NCBI RefSeq assembly: GCF_028747205.1 | Contig: NZ_CP112880.1 | Coordinates: 5,828,001 to 5,892,000 of the forward strand | Length of the DNA: 64,000 bases | From: Streptomyces sp. CA-278952 | GTDB lineage: Bacteria > Actinomycetota > Actinomycetes > Streptomycetales > Streptomycetaceae | Direction of reading: 5' to 3' | Shown here: one piece after another, positions 44,201-47,200 of the stretch | Layout of the letters: the number at the start of each line of letters is the position of its first letter | Numbering within the stretch: position 1 is the first letter of the stretch | Notes under the pieces: generated by a model | Told to the model about the DNA's origin: nothing | The model's database searches: none | The model's input: only the letters and a program-made list of their open reading frames with translations | Made by a program: the position numbers and the translations under genes

Positions 44201-47200
44201 GAGCCGACCGACGCCGAACTGGACCGCCTGGCCGTCATCGCGGACCTGCACGGTGACCCGGACACCGTGCCGCCGGAGGTCCGGGCGACCGTGCTGCGGC
44301 TGGTCCGCGCGCTGCGCCTGGTCTTCGACCACGACGTGGAGGACGACCGCTGGGTGCCGGGCGGCCGGTACGAGCGGGCGCTGAAGGGCATCGCCGCGCT
44401 GGAGACTCTGCGCGCCAACGACCCCGGCGTGCGGCGGTTGACCCCGTTCCGGATGGAGCTGTGGACGTTCCTCGCCCGGCGCGTCGGCGGTGACACCCCG
44501 GGCCGCGACGCCTACCGGGACGTCCTGGACGCCGCCCGGCAGCTGATCGGCCGGCAGCCGGACAGCACGCTCTCCGGGATGCTGCCGGACACCCCCCTGA
44601 CGTACACCGTCGACGAACTCTCCGGCAGCCAGGGCGCGGACCTCGTCCGCGACGCGGTGGACCTCCCCGAACCCGTCACGCTGCGGCCCAAGGACATCAC
44701 CCGCGCCTTCTGGGCGATGCTGGCCGGCGTCGACCTGGTCCTGTTCCGCCTGGACCCGGCGCAGCAGGAGAGCCTGGGCCGCCGCGCCCTCCACCTCGCG
44801 GACACGGAGGTGTGGAGCGAAGCGATGACGGCGGACCTGACGTTTCTGGCGGTACGGGCCCACGCCCGCCGGATCGACATCACCGACCCGCACCAGCTCG
44901 CCGCCCACCACCTCCGCGAACTCGGTGCCTTCCGGCAGATCCTCACCGACGGGACGGAGCCTGTCGGCTACAACTGGAGCGGACGCCCGGCCCCGAACGG
45001 CGTGGAGAGCGACCAGTGGTACGCGCGGGTCAAGGCCGGCAACGACGTCCTCACCCTTCCCCACCCGGCCCGGTGGAGGTCCACGGAGCCGTCCGGAGCG
45101 TCCCTGGTGATCTGGGCCGGGACCCGGCCGGACGACGGCGGCATCGTCATCCACCTGCCCGGACACGCCCCGCTGTCCGTCCCCGACGAGGAGCTGTGGG
45201 CGCTGCTCGACCTGGCGCCGCTGGTGACCGACGCGGGCGTCGACGTCCCCGTCGTCTTCCCGATGGGCGGCTTCACGGACGGCAACGCGCGGCGGACCCA
45301 GCCGTTCACCGACCGCACCGGCCGCAGCGCCTTCGGCTACTCCGGACCGCTGGACCTGATCGAGGACGACCCGTTCGACCCGCTGCGCATCACCGCCCTG
45401 CGGGAGAAGAAGCTGGGGCAGTGGACCAGGACCATCTGGAAGCCGCGGCCGGTCCAGGGGGCCGTGACGGGGACGCCCGGCGGGGCGGTCGAGGCCGGCC
45501 CCTCCGCCTGGCCGGAGCACTCGGCCCGGCACGATTCCGGAACCGGTACGTTCCACTTCACGGCCGGCCCGCCCCGCCGTGCCCGGGAACCCGACGGGGA
45601 GAGCGGCCGGCAGGGCATCGCCTATCCGTCCGCCGTCCGCATCAACGCCACCCCGGTGTCCACGGCGGGCCAGGACCGCACCCAGGGGCCCGACCCCGCC
45701 GAGGCGGCGCCCGTAGCCCCCGGACCGGCGCCCGCAGCCGCCACCGGCCCGGCCTGGGCCGTACGGTCCTGGCGTCCCGCCGGGTCGCCCGGCACGGCCC
45801 GCTTCGCCGCCCTGTACCGCGACCGGGAGTGGCAGCGTCGCAGCACGGCCTTCGAGCTCGCGTTCGCCACGCACACGGGTCGCGCCGCAGGGCTCACCGA
45901 GGCAGCGCGCGACGCAGTGTCCCGCATGGCCGGCGAACTCACCGCGCGCCACGGCGAGCAGGCTGCCCTGCGCGCCTTCTTCGCCCCGGAGGCACCCCCG
46001 GGCGACCCGGCCGCGGCGCTGGAGCGGCTGCTGACCGCCCCGCCCGGGCCGCTCACCCTCGCCGCGCTCATGACCGCGTTCACCTACGCGGCCCACGCGG
46101 GCCACGGCCTGCCCCGCGAGACGGCCGAGGCTCTGGCCCGCCCGCCCGGCCGGCGGGGGCGCTACACGCCGGGCAACTCCTACCGCGAGGTGCACGACAG
46201 CCGTGGCATGCGCCGCGTGGGCGGCGAGGACGGCCCCGCACTGCGGCTTCTGCACACCTACGCCGCGCTCGGTGCGACACCGGACAGCCTCCTGGTCCTG
46301 CGCGACGCGCTCATCGCCTGGGCGATCCCGGCCGACCTCCAGTCGCTCCACGAGATCCTGCGCGCCTCTCACCGGGTCGGCCGGGGAACCGCCGCGGAGC
46401 GCGACCTCGCGCTGCGCGACGGCGCCGGACTCCACACCTGGGCGGCCGGCTCGCTCACGACGGGCAGCCCGGACCGGGAAGGACGGACGGCACCGCCCGC
46501 AGGGAAGCCGGTCCCGCCGCACCTCGCGCTGTACGCCGAGCGGATGACGTTCGGCCGGGACATCACGCGCAGTGGGCTGAACCTCCCCGACGACCTCGCG
46601 CACCTGGTCGACGCCGCGCTCGCCGGAACCCCACGCCCGGACACCGCCCGGAACCGGGCGCTTCTCGCCTGGCTCGACCGCTACGGCGACGCGGGCCGGG
46701 ACGCGCTGCGGCGGCTGTCGCCCGCCCACCTGACGGCGATCCACCTGTACAGCGGCGCCGACTACCGCCTGATGAAGGCGTTCCTCAACGGCGAGCGGTT
46801 CGGCGCGGGCATGGGGCGTCGCCTCGTACGTCTCAACGCCTGGACGATGACCAGCAGGATGGCGGAGGTCGGAGCCGCCGACCTCCTCCCGATGACGCTG
46901 CGGCGGCAGAAGGGTTTCGCCGCGCTGTTCGACGCAATGTGGGACGTGGACGACCTCCGGGCGGAGACCGCCGAGGTGGCCGCCCTGAGGCGCCGTCTGG
47001 ACGCGATGGCCGACGCGGTGTTCGGCGAGCTTCCGTCGCACGTCGACATGGTGGTCGAGGCGCTGGAGATCCTGCCCCCGCTGCACGGAGACGTCTGGTG
47101 GGGCGACCGCGGGATGCCCGGGGCGCTTGGCACGCGACCGTCCGACGGGCCGGTGTACGGGCAGAACCGCATCACCGTGCCCTTCTTCCGCAGCACGGCG

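Larger units (their letters stand above)
37340..45460 (+). repeat. Segmental duplication copy 2 (Tox-PL + modules D and E)
   Basis: Second copy of the unit described for 28960-37200, immediately following it. Equivalent residues: C4914/C7720, C6297/C9087, W7139/C9896. The order of all landmarks is conserved, so this is an in-frame tandem duplication rather than independent recruitment. Confidence 0.85.
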
